Shown piece after piece: positions 34,948 to 44,800 of a DNA stretch of 64,000 nt. This DNA comes from Actinacidiphila oryziradicis (GTDB lineage Bacteria > Actinomycetota > Actinomycetes > Streptomycetales > Streptomycetaceae), in contig NZ_SUMC01000028.1 of assembly GCF_005047355.1 (NCBI RefSeq), positions 62,001-126,000 of the forward strand, written 5' to 3'. Position numbers and translations under genes: made by a program. Below the pieces are notes generated by a model, which was not told the DNA's origin, did no database searches, and was given only the letters and a program-made list of their open reading frames with translations. Each line of letters starts with the position of its first letter. Positions within the stretch are counted from its first letter, which is position 1.

Positions 34948-35799
34948 GTGGCCCTGAGCAACACGTACGACACGAGGCTGCTGAGACTGCGGCAGGAGAC
35001 AGCCGCGGGAGCAGGCGCCCAGATCCTCCTGGTGGTCCTGCTCGGCACGGCGATCGGTCTTGGGCCGGCCGGGTGGCTGACCGGCCTGGCGTTCGCGCTC
35101 GCCACCTGGGCCATCCTCACCCACGCCCTGTCCCGGTCGTGGCCCCGGCCTCCGTCCTTCGGACCGGCCAACCGGGTCACGCTGGCCCGGGCCATCCTCG
35201 TCGGGGGCGTTACCACCCTGGTCGCGGACTCCTTCGAGAGCCCGCCATCGGTCGCGGTCCTGGTGGCCCTCGCCACGGTCGCGCTGATCCTCGACGCGGT
35301 CGACGGCCAGGTCGCCCGGCGTACCGGGACAGCGACCCTCCTGGGGGCGCGCTTCGACATGGAGGTCGATGCCGTCCTCATCCTGGTGCTCAGCGTCTAC
35401 GTCGCCGTACCGCTGGGCGCGTGGGTGCTGTTGATCGGCGTCATGCGGTACGTCTTCGTGGCGGCGGCCCGGGTACTGCCGTGGCTGCGCGGCCCGCTGC
35501 CTCCGAGCACGGCTCGCAAGGCGGTGGCCGCGCTGCAGGGGATCGTGCTGCTCGTGGCCGGCGCCGGGATCATCCCGCGCCCGGCGGCGTTCGCGGCGGT
35601 CCTCCTGGCGCTGGCCCTGCTCGTCTGGTCCTTCGGGCGCGACATCAGGTGGCTCTGGCGCGTCAGGGCGCATGTCGCGCAGAATCCGCCATCCGGTTCA
35701 TCCCACCGGGGTACTTTTCCCGTGCCGGTGAACCTGGGGATTGAACTGACGCCGTCGCAGAGCCGTACAGATAACGGTGGCCCGACCTCCCGAGTCTGA
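34948..35799 (+). CDS. CDP-alcohol phosphotransferase
   Basis: This 283-residue membrane protein has the complete signature DG-x2-AR-x8-G-x3-D-x3-D (VDGQVARRTGTATLLGARFD, then MEVD), preceded by LILDA. It transfers a phospho-alcohol head group between CDP-alcohol and a hydroxyl acceptor. About six membrane helices surround the motif. GTG 34948 follows AAAGGG. The hydrophilic C-terminal 40 residues overlap the region before the sulfatase-type gene. In this cluster it may make or modify a polar lipid carrying the pterin-like group (inference). Confidence 0.9.
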   Translation: MALSNTYDTRLLRLRQETAAGAGAQILLVVLLGTAIGLGPAGWLTGLAFALATWAILTHALSRSWPRPPSFGPANRVTLARAILVGGVTTLVADSFESPPSVAVLVALATVALILDAVDGQVARRTGTATLLGARFDMEVDAVLILVLSVYVAVPLGAWVLLIGVMRYVFVAAARVLPWLRGPLPPSTARKAVAALQGIVLLVAGAGIIPRPAAFAAVLLALALLVWSFGRDIRWLWRVRAHVAQNPPSGSSHRGTFPVPVNLGIELTPSQSRTDNGGPTSRV

Positions 35800-35842
35800 T
35801 CCACCATCCCACCACCATGCTTCGCACGGAAGGACCGTCGGG

Positions 35843-37948
35843 TTGTCGCTCTCCAGGAGTTCCGATCAGCTGCCGAAAACGGACGAGACAAACACACAGG
35901 AGGGCCCGACGGCGGACGCTCTCCCGCAGTACACGCCGGACGACACCGCCGAGGGCCAGAACACCGTCACAAGTGATGGCAGCGGAGTTCCCCAGGACGC
36001 CACCGCGGGTGCCACCACCGGCGACCACCCGGACGACACCGACGGCGTGCGCGACGACGACGCCGGCGAGGAACCAGGCAATCACCTGCCCGGCAACCAC
36101 CTGGAGGCGGACGTCGAAGGCGGCGCCACGGCAAGTGATGGCAAGGCCGCCCGTGCGGACACCGCCGCAGGTGACGCCACCAGTGACGCCACCAGTGACG
36201 AACCACCGGGCCAGCCAGCCACCGGCGGTGGCTGGCGGGACAAACACCCGGGTGCCGCGCGGGCCGTGTCATCGGGGACCACCACGCTGGCCACTGTGCT
36301 GGTGCTCTTCGCCCTCCTCATGCCGAACCGGCTCGAGCTCCTCACACTCAGCAGGTTCATCCGCATCCCGGTGGAGGGGATCCTCGTCGCCGCCCTGCTG
36401 CTGATCCTGCCGCCGAGGCCGCGGCGGGTGGTGGCGGTGGTCTCCGGCCTGATCCTTGGTCTGCTGACCATCCTCAACTGCGTGGACATGGGCTTCTACT
36501 CGGTCCTCAGCCGTCCGTTCGACCCGGTGCTCGACTGGACTCTGTTCGGCGACGGCGAGTCGTTCCTGAAGGACTCGATCGGACAGGCGGGCACGATCGG
36601 TGCCGTGATCGGGCTCGCGGTCCTCGTCATCGCCGTGCTCGTCCTCATGGTGCTGACGGTCGTCCGGCTGAGCAACCTCATGGTCCGGCACCGGGCCACG
36701 GCGACCCGTACCACCGTGATGTTCGGCACCGTCTGGATGACCTGCGCGACGCTCGGTGTGCAGTTCTTCGCCGGCATGCCGATCGCTTCCAGAAGCGCCA
36801 CCCAGCGCGTCCAGGACCGTGCGGACCGGGTGAGCACGACCCTGAAGGACGAGAAAGTGTTCGCCAAGCAGGCCGCCCACGACGCCTTCGCCAAGACCCC
36901 GGCCAGCCAGCTGCTGACCGGGCTGCGTGGCAAGGACGTCATCTTCACCTTCATCGAGAGCTACGGCCGCAGCGCGGTCGAGGACCCGGCGATGGCGCCG
37001 GGGGTCGACGCGGTGCTCACGAAGCAGACCACAGCACTGAAGAAGGCCGGGTTCGCCACCCGCAGCGGCTGGCTCACCTCGCCGGTGACGGGCGCGGGCA
37101 GCTGGCTGGCGCACACCACCTTCCTGTCCGGGCTGTGGGTGCAGAACCAGCAGCGCTACCGCAACGTCACCTCCAGCAACCGCCTGACCCTCACCAGTGC
37201 CTTCAAGCAGACCGGCGCCTGGCAGACGGTCGGCATGATGCCGGGCGTCACGCGGGCCTGGCCGGAGGGGAAGTTCTTCGGCCTCAACAAGGTCTACGAC
37301 TCAAGGAACATGGGCTACACGGGCCCGAAGTTCAGCTGGTCGCCGGTGCCGGACCAGTACACCCTGAAGGCCTTCGAGCAGCTGTCGTACGGCAAGAAGA
37401 ACCGAGGGCCGCTGATGGCCGAGATCGTCCTCGCCACCAGCCACAACCCCTGGTCGCCGCTGCCCTACACAATCGGCTGGAACCAGGTCGGTAACGGTTC
37501 GGTCTACACCGCGCAGAAGAAGCAGGGCACAGACCCCGAGCAGGTCTGGAAGAGCGCGGCCAGCGTGCGCCACGAGTACGGGAAGGCCATCCAGTACTCG
37601 GTGACCAACCTGACCGACTTCATGATGAAATACGCCAACAAGAACACCGTGCTCGTCTTCCTCGGCGACCACCAGCCCGTCACGACCGTAACCGGCAGCA
37701 TCACCGCCAGTCGTGACGTGCCGGTCGCGATCGTCGCCCACGACAAGTCCGTGCTCGACAAGATCTCCAGCTGGGGCTGGACGGACAGCCTCCAGCCCGC
37801 CCATAACGCCCCGGTCTGGCGGATGGACACCTTCCGCAACCGCTTCCTGACCGCGTACGGTCCGCAGGCGGCCTCCACGCCGTCCGCGTCCCCGTCAACG
37901 TCCGCGTCCGTGTCACCGTCAACGTCCTCGTCGGTCAAGTCCAAGTAA
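35843..37948 (+). CDS. LtaS-like membrane sulfatase/phosphatase-superfamily protein
   Basis: This 701-residue protein has an acidic, Asp/Thr-rich cytoplasmic N-terminal region (about 1-130), five membrane helices (about 140-320), and an extracellular sulfatase-fold domain with VIFTFIESYGRSA, SPVTGAGSWLAHTTFLSG, LATSHNPWSPLP and VFLGDHQPV. The architecture resembles lipoteichoic-acid synthase-type transferases. A Ser/Thr-rich C-terminal tail ends the protein. I prefer TTG 35843 (GGAAGGA upstream); GTG 35777 is in frame but overlaps the upstream gene and has no ribosome site. Following a CDP-alcohol phosphotransferase, it may process a phospholipid head group. Confidence 0.85.
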   Translation: MSLSRSSDQLPKTDETNTQEGPTADALPQYTPDDTAEGQNTVTSDGSGVPQDATAGATTGDHPDDTDGVRDDDAGEEPGNHLPGNHLEADVEGGATASDGKAARADTAAGDATSDATSDEPPGQPATGGGWRDKHPGAARAVSSGTTTLATVLVLFALLMPNRLELLTLSRFIRIPVEGILVAALLLILPPRPRRVVAVVSGLILGLLTILNCVDMGFYSVLSRPFDPVLDWTLFGDGESFLKDSIGQAGTIGAVIGLAVLVIAVLVLMVLTVVRLSNLMVRHRATATRTTVMFGTVWMTCATLGVQFFAGMPIASRSATQRVQDRADRVSTTLKDEKVFAKQAAHDAFAKTPASQLLTGLRGKDVIFTFIESYGRSAVEDPAMAPGVDAVLTKQTTALKKAGFATRSGWLTSPVTGAGSWLAHTTFLSGLWVQNQQRYRNVTSSNRLTLTSAFKQTGAWQTVGMMPGVTRAWPEGKFFGLNKVYDSRNMGYTGPKFSWSPVPDQYTLKAFEQLSYGKKNRGPLMAEIVLATSHNPWSPLPYTIGWNQVGNGSVYTAQKKQGTDPEQVWKSAASVRHEYGKAIQYSVTNLTDFMMKYANKNTVLVFLGDHQPVTTVTGSITASRDVPVAIVAHDKSVLDKISSWGWTDSLQPAHNAPVWRMDTFRNRFLTAYGPQAASTPSASPSTSASVSPSTSSSVKSK

Positions 37949-37990
37949 CCGCTCGCCGGGCATAGCACGGTCCGTCAGCCGCGGTCCGTG

Positions 37991-39706
37991 CTACGCCCGG
38001 CGGAAGATCGTGATCGAGCGGCCGACCTCGTCGACCGGCCGGCTGCCGTCGAGCAGCGCCGCCAACCGGCCCTCGGCAACGGTGACTGAACGGCCCTCGG
38101 ACTTGGCGATCGAGGAGTCCGACACGACGAGCAGCCCGTGGACCTCGCTCGCAGGCACCGTGAGCGGGTCGGCCGCGTCGATGCCGTAGTAGGACGGCAC
38201 CCCGCTGCCCCTGTAGACCAGCCACACCTTCTGGCCCTGGTACCGCTCCCGGAGGCGGTCGGCCAGCCGCCCCAGGTCCTGGCCCCAGTCGACGTTCGAG
38301 TCGTGCAGGCGCAGATGGGTCTTCGACGGCCCGCCGAAGGCCTCGTTGGAGTACGGCAGGTAGTACGGGTACGTACTCAGCGAGCTGACCGCGACGAACA
38401 GAACCAGCACCGCCGTCACGACGTGTACCCACCGCCGTCGGACCGCGACCACACCGGCCGCCACGACCGCCAGGAACATCGGCACGAAGAGGGCGTACCG
38501 CACACCGAGGTTGCGGGACCCGGTCATCGCCGAGGCCAGCAGCACTGCCGTGGGGACGAGTACATACGGTGCCGCGGGCCGCAGCCGGGGAACCTTCACC
38601 ATCGTGACGGCACCGGCCAGCCACAGCGCGAGCATGCCGAGCGGCGTCTTCACCAGCAGCGCGGCCGGCAGGTAATACCACAGCGAACCGACGTAGTGGC
38701 GGCCGAACAGGAAGCTTTCCCACCTCCCGCCCTCGAAGCCGAACTGGATGCGCATCCCGTCCAGGTAGGGCTGCGGGAACGGCAGCCAGCCGACGGCAAG
38801 CCCGCGCAGCCCGTGAGCGGCCGGCAGGTCCGCGGGCGGCGCCCAGCGCAGCCGCGGGTCGACGGCGAAGTAGGCGGCCCACACGACGACGACCACGACC
38901 AGCGCCATGACGGCGGCGCCCACCACGCCGAGCGCGAGCAGCCGCGCCTTCCCGCGCGTGCCGGTCTCGTCCGTCCGGCGGGCGTGCCAGACCGACAGGA
39001 CGGCCAGGAGCATCAGCACCGGAACCGCCGGCAGCGCGCTCATCTTCGTGGCCACGGCCGCGCCGAGCGCCAGCCCGGCGAGCGGGAGATAGAGGAACGG
39101 CCGCAGCCGCGCCCGCCACAGCAGCCAGACCGACGTCAGCAGGAAGCCGGCCTCCGGCACGTCGAGCGTGGCCAGCGACCCGTGGGTGATGAGGTCGGGC
39201 GAGAACGCGTACAGGGCGAGTGCCACCAAGGCGCGTCCGGGCCCGACGAGATCACCGGCGAACGCCAGGACGACCAGCCCGAACAGCAGCGTCAGCACGA
39301 TCACCGGCAGCCGTGCCAGCAGCATCAGCAGCCACGGATCGTTGCCCGATTCGTACAGCACATGCTGCCCGAGCGCCGTCTGGTCGCCGACGAAGGTGCG
39401 GTCGAGATACGGGTGTGCGAACACCAGCCCGGTCGCGATGATCAGTTTGCCCAGCGGCGGATGCTCAGGGTTGTAGCGCAGGCTGTGCTGCTGCACGTAG
39501 ACCACCGCCGTGCCCACGTACACGGGCTCGTCGATGGTCGGGGTCTGTTCCACGGCCGTCGTGACCATGGCGACCGCCATCTCGGCGAGGAGCGCGACCA
39601 CGACGAGCACAAACAGCCACTGCCGGTGCCGCCGCAGCACTTCGAATCGTCCCGACGGCTTCCCGACAGACTCGGTAAGACTGTTGATGACGCCCGCCGA
39701 CCGCAC
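37991..39706 (-). CDS. GT39-type (protein/lipid O-mannosyltransferase-like) GT-C glycosyltransferase
   Basis: This 571-residue GT-C membrane enzyme has the first luminal loop TPTIDEPVYVGTA, where the Asp-Glu pair is the usual catalytic site, followed by NPEHPPLGKL, as in ArnT/PMT-like enzymes. About 11 helices are followed by a globular C-terminal domain (DSNVDWGQDLGRLADRL). It uses a polyprenyl-phosphate sugar donor outside the membrane. It is convergent with the sulfatase-type gene. GTG 39706 has no clear ribosome site. Confidence 0.87.
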   Translation of the reverse strand: MRSAGVINSLTESVGKPSGRFEVLRRHRQWLFVLVVVALLAEMAVAMVTTAVEQTPTIDEPVYVGTAVVYVQQHSLRYNPEHPPLGKLIIATGLVFAHPYLDRTFVGDQTALGQHVLYESGNDPWLLMLLARLPVIVLTLLFGLVVLAFAGDLVGPGRALVALALYAFSPDLITHGSLATLDVPEAGFLLTSVWLLWRARLRPFLYLPLAGLALGAAVATKMSALPAVPVLMLLAVLSVWHARRTDETGTRGKARLLALGVVGAAVMALVVVVVVWAAYFAVDPRLRWAPPADLPAAHGLRGLAVGWLPFPQPYLDGMRIQFGFEGGRWESFLFGRHYVGSLWYYLPAALLVKTPLGMLALWLAGAVTMVKVPRLRPAAPYVLVPTAVLLASAMTGSRNLGVRYALFVPMFLAVVAAGVVAVRRRWVHVVTAVLVLFVAVSSLSTYPYYLPYSNEAFGGPSKTHLRLHDSNVDWGQDLGRLADRLRERYQGQKVWLVYRGSGVPSYYGIDAADPLTVPASEVHGLLVVSDSSIAKSEGRSVTVAEGRLAALLDGSRPVDEVGRSITIFRRA

Positions 39707-39785
39707 AGCAACAGACCCTACTCAGGTTGAACCGGCGGTGTCCCTCGGTCGGTGACATTGCGGCGCGCGCGGCAAGCGAGCGCCT

Positions 39786-39977
39786 AGGGCCTGTCCGGCG
39801 GATCATGGCCGGGCCCGCGGCGTCCGGCACGGCACCTCGCTGCGTTGCCGGCTGCGCCCCATGGGCCCCCGGCGCGGCCGGGCCCGGACAGCTCCGCTAT
39901 CAGGACGCTCCGGCGCCTTGCGCTGCACCGCACCGGACGCCGCGGCCTATCCGACCCTGATCCGCCGGACAGGCCCT
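39786..39977. mobile_element. MITE-like element with perfect 20-bp terminal inverted repeats
   Basis: AGGGCCTGTCCGGCGGATCA at 39786-39805 is the exact inverse of 39958-39977. The similarity continues inward with imperfect pairing (CGCGGCGTCCGG on both sides), making a 192-bp fold-back element with no coding capacity. I recognise the end sequence as one that recurs in Streptomyces genomes. No clear target-site duplication is visible. It lies just 3' of a broken SPFH gene. Confidence 0.75.
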
Positions 39978-40192
39978 GGCCCGGCACAGCGTCGCCCGGC
40001 TCGCCCGCGCCCTTGGCGACCCGCACATCCCCAGCCCCTCCGCCGGCGGCATTCCGGGCGGCAAGTTGCTCCAGCCGCTCGATCGTGCCGTGGCGGCGCG
40101 CCTGCCGCATCCCGTATTGGGCGAACAGTCCGTTCATCACCATCATCAGGTTCTTGAAGGGCGGCGCGGTGAAGCCCCTGGACGTGTGCCGG
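39978..40192 (-). pseudogene. unrecognised C-terminal coding fragment between MITE and SPFH remnant
   Basis: One minus-strand frame reads ARHTSRGFTAPPFKNLMMV, then LFAQYGMRQARRHGTIERLE, an alpha-helical, protein-like stretch with no start codon. It follows directly on the truncated SPFH frame and ends at the MITE. I do not recognise the family. It looks like the tail of a different gene brought in by a deletion. Confidence 0.45.
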
Positions 40193-40513
40193 GCGTAGAC
40201 CGGCGCGCCAGATCCCGGTGTCGGGGTCGACGCTGAAGTCGAGCCGGGCGGCGGCGGTGGCCGGCTCGGTGATCCGGAAGGTGACCGTGGCCTGCACGGT
40301 GACGTCCTGGAAGTCGACGGTGCGGGCGTGGAAGAGCATGGCCAGCTCGCGGTCGTCGACGGGCACCTCGGAGAGGGCAGCGACGAGCGGCCGGAACCAG
40401 AAGGCGAGCCCGGCGCCGTCGCGGGCGACCTGGCCGCGGCGCAGGTGGCGGATGTGCGAGGTAGGTGCCGCGCGCAGGTGCCGCAGCCCGAAGCGTTTGC
40501 TGATGTCGGCCAC
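40192..40513 (-). pseudogene. SPFH/band-7 family protein, truncated after about 105 codons
   Basis: GTG 40513 (AAGGGGG upstream) opens ADISKRFGLRHLRAAPTSHI, then GAGLAFWFRPLVAALSEVP and DFQDVTVQATVTFRITEPA, the N-terminus of a Streptomyces SPFH-domain protein. After PDTGIWRA the expected rest of the SPFH domain and coiled coil is missing and an unrelated frame follows. The promoter-side palindrome at 40558-40576 is still present. Confidence 0.8.
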
Positions 40514-40557
40514 GGAGGCCCCCTTGTCGTCAGGAAGACAATAAGGGGGCCGATGGT

Positions 40558-40576
40558 TATCGTCGAGATGACGATA
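40558..40576. promoter_or_regulatory. palindromic operator upstream of the SPFH remnant
   Basis: TATCGTC (40558-40564) and GACGATA (40570-40576) form a perfect 7+5+7 inverted repeat 45 bp before the SPFH start and 29 bp after the end of the DUF2231 gene. It is a likely repressor site. Confidence 0.55.
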
Positions 40577-40604
40577 TTTGCCGGCCGGCCGCCGGCCTCG
40601 TCCG

Positions 40605-41123
40605 TCAGCCGCCGTGGTTGCTCGTGGCCGTCTTGGAATAGGCGTCGTGCCAGGCGGCCTTGGCGCCCGAGTCTCCGATCCGGTAGACGTCCACCACCGC
40701 GCCGATCGCGACGGCGAGCGAAAGGACCGTGATCACACCCCGGACCAGTACCGAGGGCGACCATGCGGCGCCCGACGAGCCGCCCGGGGCGGGCGCCGAG
40801 CGGCGGGCCGTCCACCACACGACGGCCGAGATCACGAAGAGGCCGAGGGCCCACGGCAGCAGGCCGTCGCCGAGTTGCGCGTGCGCGCGCACCAGCGGGT
40901 CGCGCCCTACGTGTGATTCCAGCCATTCACCCGCGTGCGTGGCCACCGGCACACTCGCCAATGTCACGAACGCCAGGATCGGCAGCAGGAGACCCAGCCG
41001 CCGGGCGCTCCCGGGCCAGATGGCGCACGCCACGAGCGCCAAAGCGGTCAGGGGGACGAGCACAATCACGAAGTGCACGAACAGGACGTGCGCGGGCAGT
41101 CCGTTGATGACGGTGAGGTTCAT
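40605..41123 (-). CDS. DUF2231-family membrane protein
   Basis: This 172-residue protein has four hydrophobic segments: GLPAHVLFVHFVIVLVPLTAL, LLPILAFVTLASVPVA, LLPWALGLFVISAVVWW and VITVLSLAVAIGAVVDVYRIG. The Asn-Gly-Leu-Pro-x-His opening and the His of HAQLGD fit the DUF2231 pattern, a family of suggested heme or redox membrane proteins with no defined role. ATG 41123 starts MNLTVINGLP. The ribosome site is weak. Confidence 0.8.
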   Translation of the reverse strand: MNLTVINGLPAHVLFVHFVIVLVPLTALALVACAIWPGSARRLGLLLPILAFVTLASVPVATHAGEWLESHVGRDPLVRAHAQLGDGLLPWALGLFVISAVVWWTARRSAPAPGGSSGAAWSPSVLVRGVITVLSLAVAIGAVVDVYRIGDSGAKAAWHDAYSKTATSNHGG

Positions 41124-41803
41124 GAAGGGCTTCTCTGTTTGGGGGGGCTGGCCCACCGCGTCCGCGCGGAAAAGACGCGATCTCCTGGAGGCGCGGACGG
41201 CAGCGTGGGGCGGTGCGCGTCCGGGCCCGTGGGGGCACCAAGTGATCCGTCATCCGGAGGCACGAACTACGGAAGGCGAGAACCTATTCAGCGTCTCACA
41301 CGAACCTCTCAGTTACGTCTGAGCCTCACGAGCACCACTGGCTCCGGGGTCAGCTATCGGCCGGATGGGCCGCGGTCGGCTCATTCTTGAGCCAGGCCAG
41401 GGGTTCGGCGTGAAAAGCGTCGACCTTGGCGGGCTGGTCGTCTCCGAGGAGGTTGCTGCCGACCGGGCATCCGCGGCGGGATCCTGCGGGCCGGCGCGGA
41501 ACGCGGTGAGGCCGGCCCTGCGACGGTCACCGCCCGGATCGCGGCCGTGGGCCTACCGGCTGCTGGTCTCCCAGCACATGGCAGGCGGCACCATCCCCGA
41601 ACACGAGATCGCGGCAGTCGTGCGCGAAGTTCTGCTGCCCCTCACCGCCCCGCGCCGGGGGACGCACCACTGAGCCGGCGCGCTCTACGCCGCTGCCGGC
41701 GCCCAGCCTGGGCGATGCCGAGCAGGGGGACCATGACGCGGACGGGACGGGGAGCGGCGTGGCCGCTCCCCGTCCCGCGTGTCAGGTGGGGGTCAACAGG
41801 TCA
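41124..41803. other. 680-bp gap, possible small remnant
   Basis: No clear gene is seen. A plus-strand frame ending at 41673 contains PWAYRLLVSQHMAGGTIPEH and VVREVLLPLTAP, which looks like the end of a protein but lacks a recognisable start or family. The part before it (41150-41360) holds nothing I can name. The DUF2231 promoter and the end of the protease gene bound the region. Confidence 0.45.
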
Positions 41804-44800
41804 TCAGTAGGAGAACTGCTGGATCTGCGTGCCGTCCGGGCCGTAGGTCCAGCCAGTGCGGGTGGCCGGGTCGAGCTGGATCGAGGGGTCCTGTACGCCG
41901 TGCAGCATGATGCCGCTCCGGCCTTTGACGATGACGGCGTTCAAGGTGCGGACCGGCTGTCCTGTGGTGAGGTCGACGACCTCTATCTGGCTGGTCGCGT
42001 TGTTGTCGGATACGACGCCCTGCTGGGAGCCGAAGTACACGGTGCCTTCCGGGGCCGCGAACGACACCAGGGCGAGGTGATGGACGCCGTCCACGGCGAG
42101 CGATACGGGCGTGCCCTTGCGCAGTGCGAACCCGGCACCGGTGGTCTGGGTGCCCTCGTCGTAAGGCGTGAGGGTGGCGGTCGGTGCGATCTTGGTGCTG
42201 AGCGTGCCGGCGGACAGGTTGTAGAGGGTGCCCGAGCCGTCCGAGGCGATGCCATGGCCGCAGGCGGACACCGACCCGGAGGCGGTCACGGTCCTGGTGT
42301 CGAGGTCCACCCGGGCCGGGGCGACACCACCGAGGCAGAGGAACGCGGTGGCGATCTTGCCCAGGAACACATCGCCGGTGGACTGGTCGATGTCCAGCAG
42401 GCTGTACGTCCCGACCGGGATCGCGCCGGTGTCGGCGGGGATCGGGTCGCCGGTGGTGCCGGTGGCCAGGTCGACGGGGAGCACCGAGTCGGCGTTGCCC
42501 ACCTTGGCGCGCAGCAGTACGGCGGCCCGGTCGCGCTTGGCGTCGACCCGTCCGGCGACCACCCAGTAGTCGGCGGCCCGCAGTGTCGAGCTGCCGACCA
42601 GGGTGTCGGTCGCGGTGTTCCAGGTCTCCAGCTGGACGTCGCCGGCCTGGGTCGCGTGCCCGAGCAGTACCCGGTGCGCGTCCGTGGCGACGCCGATCAC
42701 CTGGTAGTCCGAACCGCTGCCGGAGTCCGAGGTCAGCACGGCGCCGTAGGCACCGGTCGCGGTGGAGTAGTGCCGTACCTCGGTGCCGCCGTCGGTGGTG
42801 CGCAGTGCGGCGATCGAGTCCTTGCCCGCGGCGGTGAAGCTCAGCAGCGTGCTGCCGTCGGGGGCCAGGCCGTCGTCAACGGACAGGTTGGAGACGGGTG
42901 ATGCCTGGCCGATGACGTGCTGGTGGCTGTCGAGGGCGAGCACCCGCACGCTGTAGGTCGCGGAGGTGGCCAGGCCCAGGGACAGCGCGTCGAGACGGAC
43001 GGTGCCGGAGGCGGCGGACAGCGTCTTGCTCGCGGTGGAGGGGGTGTCCACTGCGTCGTTGTCCAGCGCCGAGCCGTTGGCGTTGCTGAAGGTGTTCAGC
43101 GAGCCGTAGAGCGTCGGTGCCGGGGCGGAGAACTCGGCGATCGCGGACTTCGCGCCCGGGATGCCCCGTACGTCATAGCGCAGGCCGAAGCCGGGGGCGG
43201 TGCGGGTGACCTCGGCGGTGTGCGCGTAAGTGCCGTTCTTCAGTCCGTTCTCAAGGCCGGTGGTCCCGGCGATGGTCGGTGCGTCCGGTCGGGTGGCGGC
43301 GGTGCTGCCGGAGATCCGGATCGGGGCGAACTCGCCGTACTTGATGTAGCTGGGGTTGCCGCCGAAGCCGGACAGAGCGATGCCGATGCCGTAGATCCCG
43401 CCGCCGCCCTTGAAGGCGTCCGCGGGGATGGTGACGGTGCCGGTGGTCGCGGTCAGGGTCTGGTGCCAGGCAGCGGAGAAGATCGGGCCGAGGACCGGGC
43501 TCCAGTGGCCGACGGTGGACACGACCAGCTCGGGGGCGGTCGCGGTGCTGACGCCGGTGAGGTCGTAGGAGACGGTGACCGTCTTCCCGGCCTGGGCGGT
43601 AGCGGGGGCCAGCGGCGCGGTGGACTCGACGTAGCGGCCGTCGCTCGGGCCGATGGCCAGGGTGCGGTGCACGGTGGCCTGTGCCTTGCCGCCGATGAGC
43701 ACCTGGAAGGTGAGATCGACGCTGCGGTCGGTGGTGGAGACGACCGGGAGCCCTGCCGCCGACAGCAGCTGACTGGGTGTCACCCGGATCGCCGGTGTGC
43801 CGGAGGAGAAGGTGACCGGATGCCCGGCGGCGACGGTGAGTGTGTACCGGGGCTTGGCGCCCTGCGGCAGTCCGGTGACGTCGGCTGCGAAGGTCACCGG
43901 GCCGACCAGGCCCTCGCCGTTGCCGCCGGAGGCCATGTCACCGAGGTCGATACGGTTCTGGTCGGTGGTCTCCAGGAAGGTGCCGCCGAGCCCGCCTTGG
44001 GTGACCCGGTGGGCGACGGAGAGCCGTACGACCGAGGGGCCGTGGCTCTTCAGCTTGCCGCCCAGCGCCTTCTCGGTGGCGGCGGTCACGTCGATCTGTG
44101 GTCCGACGTGCAGCGTCCGGTCGATCTGCGGCGGGGTCTGGACCGCGCGGCCGGTCTGCTCCAGCAGGTCCCGGACCTGCTTGGGGCTCAGTTGGTGCCC
44201 GGCCAGCCGGCCGGCCTGGAGCACGACGGCCGCGGCGGCTGCTATCTCGGGCGCGGACGCCGACGTACCGCCGTTGAACACCGGGGTGACGGCCTGCGCG
44301 CTGCCGCCTCCTTTGTGCTCGAAGGCGATGATGTTGTCGCTGGGGGCGGACAGGTCCACCCGGCTGCCGAATCCGGAGGAGAAGACCCCGAAGCCGCTGA
44401 TCCGGGTCTCCGCGAAGGTGCCGGTGCCGGCCTGCGCGCTGCTGGAGTTCGCCGGTACGGCGAGTGTGTCGTCCAGGGTGGTGCCGCCCGCGGCGATGGC
44501 GCCGCTGTCGGGCACCTTGGACGGGGTGGTGGTCTGCGCGTCGTCATCGATGGTGGTGGCGGAGGCGGAGTTCACGGCCGTGTCGGTGGGGGTACTGCCG
44601 CCGTCGGGGCCGACCGCGGCGGGGGTGTAGAGCCGGGTGCCGTCGTTGGAGGAGATCGACACCACGATGCCGTCCTTCTGGACGATCGAGGCGACCACGG
44701 ACCGGACGAACGGGTCGTCCTCCAGGTAGCGGCCCGGGAAGCCCTCCGAGTCGGTGCCGAAGCCGAGGCTCGCGGTGATGACGTCGGGGCGCGGCGACTG

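Noticed and set aside
41365..41673. 102-codon plus-strand frame
   Set aside because: Its last third looks protein-like, but there is no family, start or ribosome site. It is kept only as a note in the gap description.
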